The notes beneath the pieces were generated by a model, which was given only the letters and a program-made list of their open reading frames with translations, was not told the origin of the DNA and searched no databases. From Fibrobacterota bacterium (GTDB taxonomy: Bacteria > Fibrobacterota > Chitinivibrionia > Chitinivibrionales > Chitinispirillaceae): a stretch of 64,000 nucleotides of DNA. Below, one piece after another: positions 43,927 to 52,329 of this stretch (its first letter is position 1; every line of letters begins with the position of its first letter). The DNA lies in contig JAEWVR010000036.1 of the NCBI GenBank assembly GCA_023459055.1, forward strand, positions 1-64,000, written 5' to 3'. A program made the position numbers and the translations under genes.

Positions 43927-45240
43927 TTAAACAAGAGGAAACCGTCCGGCGAGGTAAAGTGGATATGAATGCATCTGTGCCTGCTCATTAATTTCGAGGT
44001 TTCTTGCGCTGAAGCGGACCCGGCAGGGAGTTCTGTATTTTGATGCAAAAACATTCAGACTTTTTAACTTCCCACTTTGTCCGGCTTTTACTTCAATAGG
44101 ATAAACCTGACCATCAATCTCGCGTAAAAATTCAATTTCGGATGTATTATTGGCGTAGCAATAAAGTGGCATACTTGTCGCGCACGTAAATTCCTGGGAA
44201 ACAAAATTCTCACAAAAAGCACCTTTGAATGTTGCAAACAGATCTGATGGTGTTATGAACGATTGTATCGGTATGTGTGCAAGCGCTCCTAATAATCCGG
44301 TATCAAAAAGATATAATTTAAACCTGTTTTCTTCTGTAAATGCTGAAAAAGGAATTTCCCCGGAATTAGTGATCATCACTTTGTTTGCAAGTCCTGCACC
44401 TGTTAACCAATCGATGGCATTTTTAAAACTGGAAAACCTGCTTTTTGCAGCTACAACTGATGGTTTGAATTTTTTATTTTCTTTTGCAAGATGTGATGGA
44501 ATTGACTCGAATATCGAAACAATCTCCTGTGCATGGACAGAGTGGGAGTATTTTGAGAAGTCGCTGATAAATGATGTGAGCAGATCTTGTTGTAATGACC
44601 GGACTTGCTCGAATGCACTTAATGGATTGTCAAGATGTGCACAGTAGGTTTTTACTGCTTCCGGCATCCCGCCTACAACATAATATTCCCTAAGGCGTTC
44701 CATCAATACATTATGAATGATCTCAGGAATCGAAATATCTTTAGTTATTGTACTCCAGGCATTGTATGCACGAGGATCCCGTTCAAGTAAAAATTCTCCA
44801 AATGACAATGGCCATAAATTAAGAAATGTTACTTTTCCGACAGGAAATGGTTCCTTTGAATGTACAACTCCAAGTAATGATCCGGCACAGCATACTGCAA
44901 GTTTTGGCATCTGTTCGTAAAAAAACTTCAAACTCGTCAATGCTCTGGGACAATCCTGAATTTCATCAAGTATAAGAAGATCGGTATCCTGTTCAAATCT
45001 GGTCGCAAGATGAAACTCAAGTTTAGCGATAATTGATTCAGGACTAAGGTTCTCTTCAAAAATTGAACGTGCTTTTTTGTCAAGCTGAAAATTAAGATAA
45101 TGCGACTTTCTGAATTCATTAATTCCAAATAATTGAAGAAGAAATGTCTTTCCAGTCTGACGGGTTCCTCTTAAAACCAATGGCTTACGAACAGAATCAT
45201 TTTTCCATACAAGAAGTTCTGAATAAAGTGATCGTTGCAT
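43927..45240 (-). CDS. AAA ATPase with DUF4143 and nuclease-like C-terminus
   Basis: A 437-residue protein of the AAA_14/DUF4143 family. Walker A is GTRQTGKT (residues 25-32), Walker B LLILDEIQD. The DUF4143 region (about 200-430) ends with an EIEFLREIDGQVYPIEVKAG segment that matches a PD-(D/E)xK nuclease motif (Asp...ExK). Roles of this family are poorly known; some are linked to mobile or defence contexts. It is a single gene, convergent with the cyclotransferase gene, and has three 33-base direct repeats in its upstream region that might control it. Confidence 0.85.
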   Translation of the reverse strand: MQRSLYSELLVWKNDSVRKPLVLRGTRQTGKTFLLQLFGINEFRKSHYLNFQLDKKARSIFEENLSPESIIAKLEFHLATRFEQDTDLLILDEIQDCPRALTSLKFFYEQMPKLAVCCAGSLLGVVHSKEPFPVGKVTFLNLWPLSFGEFLLERDPRAYNAWSTITKDISIPEIIHNVLMERLREYYVVGGMPEAVKTYCAHLDNPLSAFEQVRSLQQDLLTSFISDFSKYSHSVHAQEIVSIFESIPSHLAKENKKFKPSVVAAKSRFSSFKNAIDWLTGAGLANKVMITNSGEIPFSAFTEENRFKLYLFDTGLLGALAHIPIQSFITPSDLFATFKGAFCENFVSQEFTCATSMPLYCYANNTSEIEFLREIDGQVYPIEVKAGQSGKLKSLNVFASKYRTPCRVRFSARNLEINEQAQMHSYPLYLAGRFPLV

Positions 45241-45314
45241 ACAGTTTTACACCTTAATTATCATAAAACAACGGACACAAATATAACCAATATACAATTA
45301 GTTACATCGATTGT

Positions 45315-45413
45315 GCAAATATTCCTATGAAAAAATGCAGAATGAATGCAAATATTCCTATGAAAAAATGTAGAATGTATACAAATATTCCTATGAAAAA
45401 TTGTAAAAATACC
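45315..45413. repeat. Three 33-bp direct repeats upstream of the DUF4143 ATPase
   Basis: Units start at 45315, 45348 and 45381, each beginning (g/a)caaatattcctatgaaaa and spaced exactly 33 bases; a partial fourth copy (aaatacctatg) follows. Copies 1 and 2 differ at a handful of positions. They lie 75-175 bases upstream of the ATPase start codon. There are no spacers, so this is not a CRISPR array; operator or iteron-like binding sites are possible. Confidence 0.88.
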
Positions 45414-45483
45414 TATGTTTTTCTTTAGTGAATTTGCGATAAAAAACCAGACAGCTGGCATACTCTACTTGCTACTCTGTTCA

Positions 45484-46245
45484 TCACAACCCGACTCTGT
45501 TAATCGCAACAGCAGCGCATGCAGCGCCAAACCCGTTGTCGATATTGACTACGGTCATTCCTGACGCGCAGGAATTGAGCATCGCAAACATCGGGACCAG
45601 GCCGTTTAAATGGGAACCATATCCGACACTTGTCGGAACGGCAATGACAGGGCAGGAAACAAATCCCCCGATTACTGATGGTAGCGCACCTTCCATGCCT
45701 GCGATAACAATAATCACTGGTGCCTTCTGAAGCAGTTCTTTATATGCAAACAGGCGATGAATACCGCTGACACCGACATCAGACAATACATTGCACGGAT
45801 GCCCGATTATTTCAATGGTCCGTTGTGCCTCACGTGCAACACTCAGGTCTGCAGTGCCGGCTGCACAAATAAGAATTTCCCCATGTACCTTATCTGCTAT
45901 GTTCCATGATGATGACTTGTGCCAGAAAACTTTTCCTAGCTCGTCAATTTCAACGGATGGAATCTCCTTCTGCACGGCGTCAAAAACGTCGCTGTTTGCT
46001 CTTGTTCCGTAAACCGTCGCACCATGTTCGATCTGAGCTTTCGCAATCGCAACGACCTGATCCGGAGTCTTGCTTTGACAGAAGATTACTTCAGGATACC
46101 CTTTGCGTAGTGCCCGGTGATGATCAATCTTGGCAAACCCCAGATCCTGAAATGGGAGGTCTTTTAAATGTCCAAGCGCATCATCAATAGAAATACTCTT
46201 GTTGTAAAGTTTTTCAAGAATTGCCTTAAGATTGCTGTTATCCAT
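45484..46245 (-). CDS. larB: LarB-like nickel-pincer cofactor biosynthesis protein
   Basis: A 253-residue protein with a PurE/AIR-carboxylase-like C-terminal domain (ILICAAGTADLSVAREAQRT, VLSDVGVSGIHR, IVIAGMEGALPSVIGGFV, VPTSVGYGSHLNGLVPMFAMLNSCASGM). LarB carboxylates nicotinate adenine dinucleotide in nickel-pincer cofactor synthesis. No larC, larE or larA lies in the window, so its partners are elsewhere or it has another role. Its start overlaps the dusB stop by one base (TAATG), so the two are co-translated. Confidence 0.88.
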   Translation of the reverse strand: MDNSNLKAILEKLYNKSISIDDALGHLKDLPFQDLGFAKIDHHRALRKGYPEVIFCQSKTPDQVVAIAKAQIEHGATVYGTRANSDVFDAVQKEIPSVEIDELGKVFWHKSSSWNIADKVHGEILICAAGTADLSVAREAQRTIEIIGHPCNVLSDVGVSGIHRLFAYKELLQKAPVIIVIAGMEGALPSVIGGFVSCPVIAVPTSVGYGSHLNGLVPMFAMLNSCASGMTVVNIDNGFGAACAAVAINRVGL

Positions 46246-47222
46246 TACAGCCCCCCATGGTCATAATTGTTTTTTTGATGCTGTACTGCAATAAGGTTTT
46301 TTATCGAATTGTAAATGTCCTGATACGTATCGGCCCTGAAAATATGGTTCCTGTGTACCGTCGCCTCTGAAACTCCCTTTATATACCATGCACAATGTTT
46401 TTTCATCTCTCTGGTGGCATGGCTTTCACTGAAAAAAGATTTGAACAGCTCAAGGTGTTCAAGGGCAAGTGTTAATCTGTCAATTATTAATGTTTCCGTT
46501 GTTGGCTTATTGTCAAGCATCGCCCTGATCTGCTCAAAAATCCACGGATTACCATACGTTCCACGCCCGATCATCACAGAATCACACCCGGTTTCATTAA
46601 ACATCCTGATTGCATCTTCTGCATGAACAATATCACCATTGCCGATAACCGGAATGGAAACAGACTGTTTTACAGCAGCGATCCGGTCCCAGAAGGAGTG
46701 CCCGGTAAACATCATGGTCTGTGACCGGGGATGAACCGTAATTGCTGCGACACCGCACTGCTCTGCTGCTTTTGCAAAATCTGTATCAACCCATTCATAT
46801 TTGTTCCAGCCTGATCGAATCTTGACTGTAATCGGTATTGTTGTTGACGAAACAAGCGTTTTAAGAATCGTTTCAAAGAGCGGACGGTCTTTGAGCAGTG
46901 ATGCCCCCCCGTTTTTGCTGACTACCTTTGAGACAGGACACCCGCTGTTTAAATCTATAAAATCGGGTTTGATCGTTTCAGAAATCTGCACAGCCGCTCT
47001 TGCGAGATGATCCGGATTTGAACCGAAAAGCTGTATACCAATCGGCCGCTCCATCTCAATAAATCGCATAATCTCTGAAGTATTTTTTGATTTATAGAAG
47101 AGTCCCTCAGCACTTACCATCTCAGACACAACAATGTCTGCGCCTTTTTTTTTGCATATCTGCCTGAATACAGAATCTGTTACACCTGCCATGGGTGCAA
47201 GAATTAATTTTTTATTAAACAT
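46245..47222 (-). CDS. dusB: tRNA-dihydrouridine synthase
   Basis: FMN-dependent reductase forming dihydrouridine in tRNA, 325 residues. Motifs: LILAPMAGVTDSVFRQ, IGIQLFGSNPDHL, FIDLNSGCPVSKVV with catalytic Cys95, KIRSGW, ITVHPRSQTMMFTGHS, IGNGDI and MIGRGTYGNPWIF. The sequence groups with the DusB/Dus family in general terms; the exact tRNA position is not decided. First gene of a two-gene unit with larB. Confidence 0.92.
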   Translation of the reverse strand: MFNKKLILAPMAGVTDSVFRQICKKKGADIVVSEMVSAEGLFYKSKNTSEIMRFIEMERPIGIQLFGSNPDHLARAAVQISETIKPDFIDLNSGCPVSKVVSKNGGASLLKDRPLFETILKTLVSSTTIPITVKIRSGWNKYEWVDTDFAKAAEQCGVAAITVHPRSQTMMFTGHSFWDRIAAVKQSVSIPVIGNGDIVHAEDAIRMFNETGCDSVMIGRGTYGNPWIFEQIRAMLDNKPTTETLIIDRLTLALEHLELFKSFFSESHATREMKKHCAWYIKGVSEATVHRNHIFRADTYQDIYNSIKNLIAVQHQKNNYDHGGL

Positions 47223-47600
47223 GGGCTTAAAATAGATTATTTAACCGTTTATCACCATTAAAACATATTTCCTGAAAAAAATAATGTAAAGTATTTGCAA
47301 TATTTTACGGGATTACGGGTAAGGCAGGGCTTAGGTGCAATAACGCTTATGTTGATAATGCTGTCTGGCAGTATGGGTACTGTCTTCGCTTACTGATAAT
47401 TTTTTTCTTTGTGTGGAATGCACTTGAATTATTGCTTGTTGTCTGATACTGACTGAGTGATAAAAAATGGTAAGAGCATAAATTAATCTCTTACTAATAG
47501 ACAAATTAGCGACAATAAATCTATACTTAAATACGGTAATGTAAATAGAATACTTCATATAGCCATTTTGGTGTTGTGGGGGCAAGATTTATGAGGATTT
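47223..47600. other. Intergenic region without recognised feature
   Basis: About 380 AT-rich bases between divergent dusB and the PAC2 gene. It should hold both promoters. I see no gene, strong hairpin or repeat in it. Confidence 0.5.
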
Positions 47601-48533
47601 ATGATGAAAACTCTTGAAACGATTGAATTTAAAAATCCACCTACAGTGCTTGCTGCATGGCCAGGGATGGGCAATGTTGGATTGATCACTGTCGACTATC
47701 TAAGGCGTAAGCTTGATGCACGGTTGTTTGCAGAGATTGATATGAGTCCGTTTTTTATTCCGGATTCTATTGTTGTCAAAAACGGAATATCACAATTTCC
47801 TGAAATTCCGACAGCGGTTTTCTACTATACCAATAACCCGGATCTTATCATTTTTGAGAGTAATGCTCAAATAAGCGGCAAAGAGGGGATAATGATTATC
47901 AAGACTATCCTTGATGTAATCATGCAGTATCCGGTACAGCACGTGTTTACATTTGCAGCATTTGCACAGCCGATGTCCTATGCTGATGATTCTCAGGTAC
48001 TTGTCACATGCAATATTCCTGAGTTCCTTATTGATTTGCAGCAGCATGGACTTACACCAATGCCTGATGGATATATTGCCGGATTGAATGGTTTGCTTTT
48101 GGGGGTGGCTGCATCACGGCACATCGAATCTGCATGTATGCTCGGTACAATTCCGGGATATGCAGTCAATCTGAGTTATCCGAAAGCATCACTGCAGTTG
48201 ATTCAGTCGATCAGCAAATTCCTTGACTTTAACGTAGACTTGTCAGAAATCAAGGAAAATATCGATAATATGTCGCAACAGTTATCGCTGATCGAAGAGC
48301 GTATCAGAGATTTTAGTTCAGGGGGTGCTGCAACACATGACGATGAACAGTTACAGCAGGAGCTTGAGGACGTTGAACAGGAAAAGGTTCCTCAGTATGT
48401 TATGGAAAAGATCGAACGTATGTTTAATGATGCAAAAGCTGATAAGACAATCGCAAGCGATTTAAAGAAGGAACTTGACAGGTGGAATCTCTTCGAGTTG
48501 TACGAGAACCGTTTTCTTGATCTATTCAAATAA
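47601..48533 (+). CDS. PAC2-family protein
   Basis: A 310-residue member of the PAC2 (proteasome assembly chaperone 2-like) family. The family pattern is seen in PTVLAAWPGMGNVGLITVDYL, then DLIIFESNAQ, HVFTFAAFAQPM, GLNGLLLGVAASR and the SYPKASLQLIQSISKFL segment; the C-terminal 90 residues are an acidic coiled coil. Bacterial PAC2 proteins are widespread but of unknown function. Two adjacent ATGs (47601 and 47604) follow GAGGA; the second has the better spacing. Confidence 0.87.
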   Translation: MMKTLETIEFKNPPTVLAAWPGMGNVGLITVDYLRRKLDARLFAEIDMSPFFIPDSIVVKNGISQFPEIPTAVFYYTNNPDLIIFESNAQISGKEGIMIIKTILDVIMQYPVQHVFTFAAFAQPMSYADDSQVLVTCNIPEFLIDLQQHGLTPMPDGYIAGLNGLLLGVAASRHIESACMLGTIPGYAVNLSYPKASLQLIQSISKFLDFNVDLSEIKENIDNMSQQLSLIEERIRDFSSGGAATHDDEQLQQELEDVEQEKVPQYVMEKIERMFNDAKADKTIASDLKKELDRWNLFELYENRFLDLFK

Positions 48534-48595
48534 AAAATGTTGTTACAAATCCGGCATCATTGATGCAGAGTGCATTGTTGCGACTGGAGTCCATC

Positions 48596-49078
48596 ATGAA
48601 TTCCTTATGTGTAAACTGTTGTTGTCTGTTACTTTTCTGTTGTTGTACACTATGGGGTGAGAACAGATCCGGTTCAAGTCGTCAGGATGCAGTCGATTAC
48701 GTTAATAAAGCGGTTGATTTTGCAAAGAAACATGGTAACGATAGCCTGTTTACTGCAATTAACAAGGCAAATGATGAGTTTCTTCAGGATGGCGTATACG
48801 TTTTTGTATATGATACAAACGGCACTATAATTGCGCATCCTGTAAATTCTAAAATCGTTGGAAAAAACCTGCTTCATATTCCTGATATAGATGGAAAATT
48901 TTTCAGGCGTGAAATTGTCGAAAAGGCAATAAAACAGGATACTGCATGGGTTACATACAAATATAAGAACCCGGATAATGGTTACATTGAGAATAAGACA
49001 ACGTATATACGCAGGGTCGGGGGGATTATTATCGCGTGTGGGATTTATTTAGAGTCGTATGGAGCAAGTAGTAAGTAG
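48596..49078 (+). CDS. Exported single Cache-domain protein
   Basis: A 160-residue protein with an N-terminal signal peptide unusually rich in Cys (seven in the first 17 residues, CVNCCC then FCCC) and a mature sCache_2-type domain: QDAVDYVNKAVDFAKKHG, GVYVFVYDTNGTIIAHP, VGKNLLHIPDIDGKFF, and WVTYKYKNPDNGYIENKT. Stand-alone Cache domains bind small ligands in the periplasm. GGAG lies six bases before the ATG. The C-terminal Gly-Ala-Ser-Ser-Lys and stop are encoded by a short heptamer run (agcaagt agtaagt). It follows the PAC2 gene by 62 bases. Confidence 0.8.
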   Translation: MNSLCVNCCCLLLFCCCTLWGENRSGSSRQDAVDYVNKAVDFAKKHGNDSLFTAINKANDEFLQDGVYVFVYDTNGTIIAHPVNSKIVGKNLLHIPDIDGKFFRREIVEKAIKQDTAWVTYKYKNPDNGYIENKTTYIRRVGGIIIACGIYLESYGASSK

Positions 49079-49198
49079 AAGAAACAATAAACGACAGTTA
49101 TTAATATTATATTCCGTTTCCCGGGAACATTGGCTTTAGAGTGTCTTTTGTCAAATTACCAAGGTATGTACAATAACCTGCGAATAAAATAATGGTGA

Positions 49199-49783
49199 TC
49201 ATCGGTTACCAATCCACTGGGCGGCTTCAAAAAGTGTAGTACAGGTATAATCTGGCTTATAGGAACAATCAATATCCGGGATAGTTCGGCCAGGGGGTTC
49301 TGTATGCATTCCTGTCAATACCTGCACCGTTGTGCAACCCGCGCTATGACCTGCGATACAATCGGTGATACGGTCACCGATCATATAGCTTTTTGTTAAG
49401 TCAATAAAGTGCTTTTTTGCTGCCTCAAGAAGCATTCCCGGTTCCGGTTTTCTGCATGTACATCTGGTTCGGTACTTTTCAACCGTTGCTTCCGGGTGAT
49501 GCGGGCAGAAGAAAAAATCATCAAGAGTGACCGATGTTTCCCGTTCAATTTTATTTTCTATTAATTTGTGAAGAGACCGTACTCCTTCTTCGCTTAAGAG
49601 TCCACGTGCCACAACCGGTTGATTACTGACAACGATCAGTTTGTATTGCATGAGCGCAAACATGACAAGTGCATTGCCGACATCCTGGAGCAGTTCGATC
49701 TCTTCCTCTTTTGTAATTAAACCATTATCTTTTATCAGGACTCCGTCTCTATCAAGAAATATAGCATTAGTCAGCGTTGTCAT
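49199..49783 (-). CDS. gmhB: HAD phosphatase, GmhB type (heptose 1,7-bisphosphate phosphatase)
   Basis: A 194-residue HAD-superfamily phosphatase. The nucleophile motif is IFLDRDGVL, with VVSNQP, and the zinc-binding insert CPHHPEATVEKYRTRCTCRKP typical of GmhB, then KPEPGML and MIGDRITD. GmhB removes the 1- or 7-phosphate in ADP-heptose synthesis. The ATG at 49783 follows GGAG; the upstream extension (15 residues) lacks family similarity. It is downstream of the APH-type kinase gene in a three-gene minus-strand cluster. Confidence 0.87.
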   Translation of the reverse strand: MTTLTNAIFLDRDGVLIKDNGLITKEEEIELLQDVGNALVMFALMQYKLIVVSNQPVVARGLLSEEGVRSLHKLIENKIERETSVTLDDFFFCPHHPEATVEKYRTRCTCRKPEPGMLLEAAKKHFIDLTKSYMIGDRITDCIAGHSAGCTTVQVLTGMHTEPPGRTIPDIDCSYKPDYTCTTLFEAAQWIGNR

Positions 49784-49824
49784 TTGTTGATCTCCGTAAT
49801 AATTTCGCAACCCATATGATATCC

Positions 49825-50853
49825 TCAAACAACTCTCGATATAAGATTCGTAATATATCTGTGCTTAAAATGATACTTTGAACGATCAAACAGTTTTTTG
49901 GAAATTGTAAGCTGATAATGTTTTCGTTCAGTATCAGGAGGATTTCCACTAAACGCACGGCGTGATTCCAGGACCGGGAGAAATTCGGTTAACGTTATGC
50001 AAACCCACTTTATTGATAGAATGGAATAAATGTAATGAAGTCTGTCCGGATGTACCGGCATCACATCCAGAATGGTTTTTATTTTCCTTATAAATAAAGG
50101 ATGAAACTCTTCAGGAACAGGGATATCAGGTTGCAGCAGGGGGTCGCAAATCATTTTTGCCGGGTCATCCCAGCCGCTGTATTCAAAATCTACAAAATAG
50201 AGTGTTCCATCAACACTGCGTATTGAATTGTGGAAACCGTGATCTGACGGACTTATTGCATAATATTGTGTGTCAAGTATTGAATCGTAAAGAATCGGAT
50301 CCGCAATGCATTGCGCATGAAGCGTAAGAAAATAAGGAATTACATCATGACTGACAAATGCGACAACTTCTGCAGTAATCCGGTCTGACGGTTCAAGTTG
50401 GCACAGTGAATGAAGACGTTTTTCAGTTTTCATGGCGTATTCTCTTACCGTGAAACATGCATCAGAAGCAAACGGAAGATTCAGTGCAGAATTTTTTATC
50501 CGCAGATCGTACATTTTCTGCAGTAAATCTGCAAGTGCAATGACATCTTCCTCTGAAACGGTTCCGTTTTGCACCGGTGTTCCCTGAATGAATCCATAAA
50601 CACCGGTGTGTGCATGATCATCTTTGAGTAAAGGTTTGGGAACATTGGTTATTCCATTCTCATGAAGAAACGATAGCATCGAATATTCGGCATCAAGCCG
50701 GTCTCGGATGTCTGATGGGCTATGGAAATAGTGCTTGATAAGCACATCACCGTTTGCTCCACGTGCTCTGAAACAACGATTATTACGTCCTTCACTAAGC
50801 TGTATCAGATTGGTAAAGGTACTGCCATGTATTCTTAGTGATGTATCTGGCAT
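49825..50853 (-). CDS. Aminoglycoside-phosphotransferase-fold kinase
   Basis: A 342-residue protein of the APH/choline-kinase-like fold: NRCFRARGANGDVLIKHYFH (nucleotide-binding strand with Lys), catalytic loop SPSDHGFHNSI and metal-binding DFEYSGWDDP. It lies directly before gmhB and after the SDR gene in the same operon-like group, so it probably phosphorylates a sugar or sugar derivative for surface-glycan synthesis. That substrate is inference; antibiotic resistance is unlikely from context. Confidence 0.82.
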   Translation of the reverse strand: MPDTSLRIHGSTFTNLIQLSEGRNNRCFRARGANGDVLIKHYFHSPSDIRDRLDAEYSMLSFLHENGITNVPKPLLKDDHAHTGVYGFIQGTPVQNGTVSEEDVIALADLLQKMYDLRIKNSALNLPFASDACFTVREYAMKTEKRLHSLCQLEPSDRITAEVVAFVSHDVIPYFLTLHAQCIADPILYDSILDTQYYAISPSDHGFHNSIRSVDGTLYFVDFEYSGWDDPAKMICDPLLQPDIPVPEEFHPLFIRKIKTILDVMPVHPDRLHYIYSILSIKWVCITLTEFLPVLESRRAFSGNPPDTERKHYQLTISKKLFDRSKYHFKHRYITNLISRVV

Positions 50854-50939
50854 CAGGTTTTTTCCTGTTTGAAAACGTTGTTAAAAATCAGATTCCCGAT
50901 TGATATCCAAATCGTTATCAATTTGATTTCTATAACTGT

Positions 50940-51926
50940 CTACGGTTTGTGAATATAATCAATTGGTAATCTCCTGAGGGTATCAATATATTTATCAACC
51001 CATTGGATTGTTTCGTCAATGCCCTGTTCAAGTGTTATTTCCGGTTTCCAGTGAAGATCCTCTTTTGCTGCTGTGCTGTCAAGAAGGTACGCCAGATCTT
51101 TTCCCGGACGCTCACCTGTGATCTCCACGACACTACCGGCGTGTACATCCATACATTTACAAATGTATTCAACAAGTTCCCTGATTGTTATATGACGTGT
51201 TGTGGAAAAGTGATAGACCTGACCTGTTTTTAATGTTTTACATGCTGCAAGTGTACCCCGTGCGACATCACGTATATGTATGAAAGAACGAACAGTATGA
51301 CCACCACCCTGCAGTTGGATTTTTTTACCACGACGGATAAAAAGAATCGTTCGTGGTATTATTTTGTAAATCTGCTGTCCGGGACCGAAAATCGTAGCGG
51401 AACGCGTTGATGTTACCGGAAAGCCGTATACATCATGAAATGTTTTAAGGCTCATATCCGCTGCTGCGCGTGAAACGGCATATGGTGTTGATGGATTATA
51501 AGGCGCATCCTCGGATATTATTCCGGAGCAATTACCGTAAACCTCCGGTGTTGAAATATGAACATATTTTTTCAGGAATTGACATTTACGTAATTTATCA
51601 TGGAACAGTATCGTTGCAAGAGTGTTCGTCTTGAACCAGTCGCCGGGATTCTCCCAGCTTTGTGCAATCATACTCTGGGCAGCAAAGTTGACAACATAGT
51701 CAGGCTTGTACTGATTGATAATATCCATAATCTGGATTAGGTCTTTAGTAAGATCAAGTTTGTGAAATGTAAAATTGTCACAGCTTCTTTGTTTGTAGGG
51801 AAGAAACGCTTCATGCGGTTCTTCTGAGCGACTCATACCGATAACGCTTATGTTCTGCTCAAGACAATAATCGACAAAGTGAGAACCGGAAAATGAATTA
51901 CTTCCAAGTACAACAATTTTTTCCAT
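50940..51926 (-). CDS. NAD-dependent epimerase/dehydratase (extended SDR)
   Basis: A 328-residue extended short-chain dehydrogenase acting on nucleotide sugars. N-terminal GSNSFSGSHFVDY is the Gly-rich dinucleotide site; HISTPEVYG gives the Ser/Thr, and PYAVSRAAADMS holds the active-site Tyr with Arg where Lys is usual (YxxxR). Later segments RSATIFGPGQQIYKIIPR and HTVRSFIHIRDVARG are typical. Likely dTDP/GDP/CDP-sugar dehydratase or epimerase. The ATG at 51926 follows AAGGA by nine bases. Confidence 0.84.
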   Translation of the reverse strand: MEKIVVLGSNSFSGSHFVDYCLEQNISVIGMSRSEEPHEAFLPYKQRSCDNFTFHKLDLTKDLIQIMDIINQYKPDYVVNFAAQSMIAQSWENPGDWFKTNTLATILFHDKLRKCQFLKKYVHISTPEVYGNCSGIISEDAPYNPSTPYAVSRAAADMSLKTFHDVYGFPVTSTRSATIFGPGQQIYKIIPRTILFIRRGKKIQLQGGGHTVRSFIHIRDVARGTLAACKTLKTGQVYHFSTTRHITIRELVEYICKCMDVHAGSVVEITGERPGKDLAYLLDSTAAKEDLHWKPEITLEQGIDETIQWVDKYIDTLRRLPIDYIHKP

Positions 51927-52141
51927 CTGGAAAGATCCTTTTTTCAAAATTGATAATGCATCTACCGGTTTTTCCTGGTCGTGTCATGTCAAATGCATCG
52001 CTCTGACACAACTGCTATTTCCTGAAAAGTTATAACTTCTTATACGACAAATTATTATGCCTTATTTATAAAAAAAAATCAAGAAAAAGTAGAATTCCGG
52101 TAAAAAGAATTGCAGAATTGTATAAGTTGTTAGTCTGAAAT

Positions 52142-52318
52142 GAGATAAGGAAGAGAAGAAAGGTTGAGATTGAGATTAAGGTTAAGGAAGAGAATGAATG
52201 AGAATACGATTTAGGCTTAGGTTGAGAACAACAGTTACTACTCTGATGTACAGTTAACAACAATTCTTTTCTCCTCAATCTCAATCTCAACCTCAACTGC
52301 AACCTTTCTTCCTCCTAT
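52142..52318. repeat. Hexanucleotide-repeat foldback in a 400-base intergenic region
   Basis: The left part (from 52142) is built of 6-base purine-rich units (gagata, aggaag, gagatt twice, aaggtt, aaggaa, gagaat). The right part (52274-52303) carries ctcaat twice, ctcaac twice, tgcaac. The right part followed by cctttcttcctcc is roughly the reverse complement of the left aggaagagaagaaaggttgagattgag stretch (52147-52175, shown in part), giving an imperfect foldback. The remaining intergenic sequence 51927-52141 holds no gene. Confidence 0.75.
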
Positions 52319-52329
52319 GGAGTGGAACA

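Noticed and set aside
45261..45461. 66-residue minus-strand frame with a repeated FHRNICIHS-type peptide
   Set aside because: It is simply the translation of the 33-bp direct repeats, which are a multiple of three long; no ribosome binding site and no family.
49825..50853. Reading the APH-fold kinase as an antibiotic-resistance gene
   Set aside because: The fold is shared by many sugar and choline kinases, and it lies between gmhB and a nucleotide-sugar SDR gene.
52066..52302. 78-residue minus-strand frame starting QLRLRLRLRR with a hydrophobic tail
   Set aside because: The N-terminal repeats come from the hexamer array; composition is low-complexity and no Shine-Dalgarno is present.
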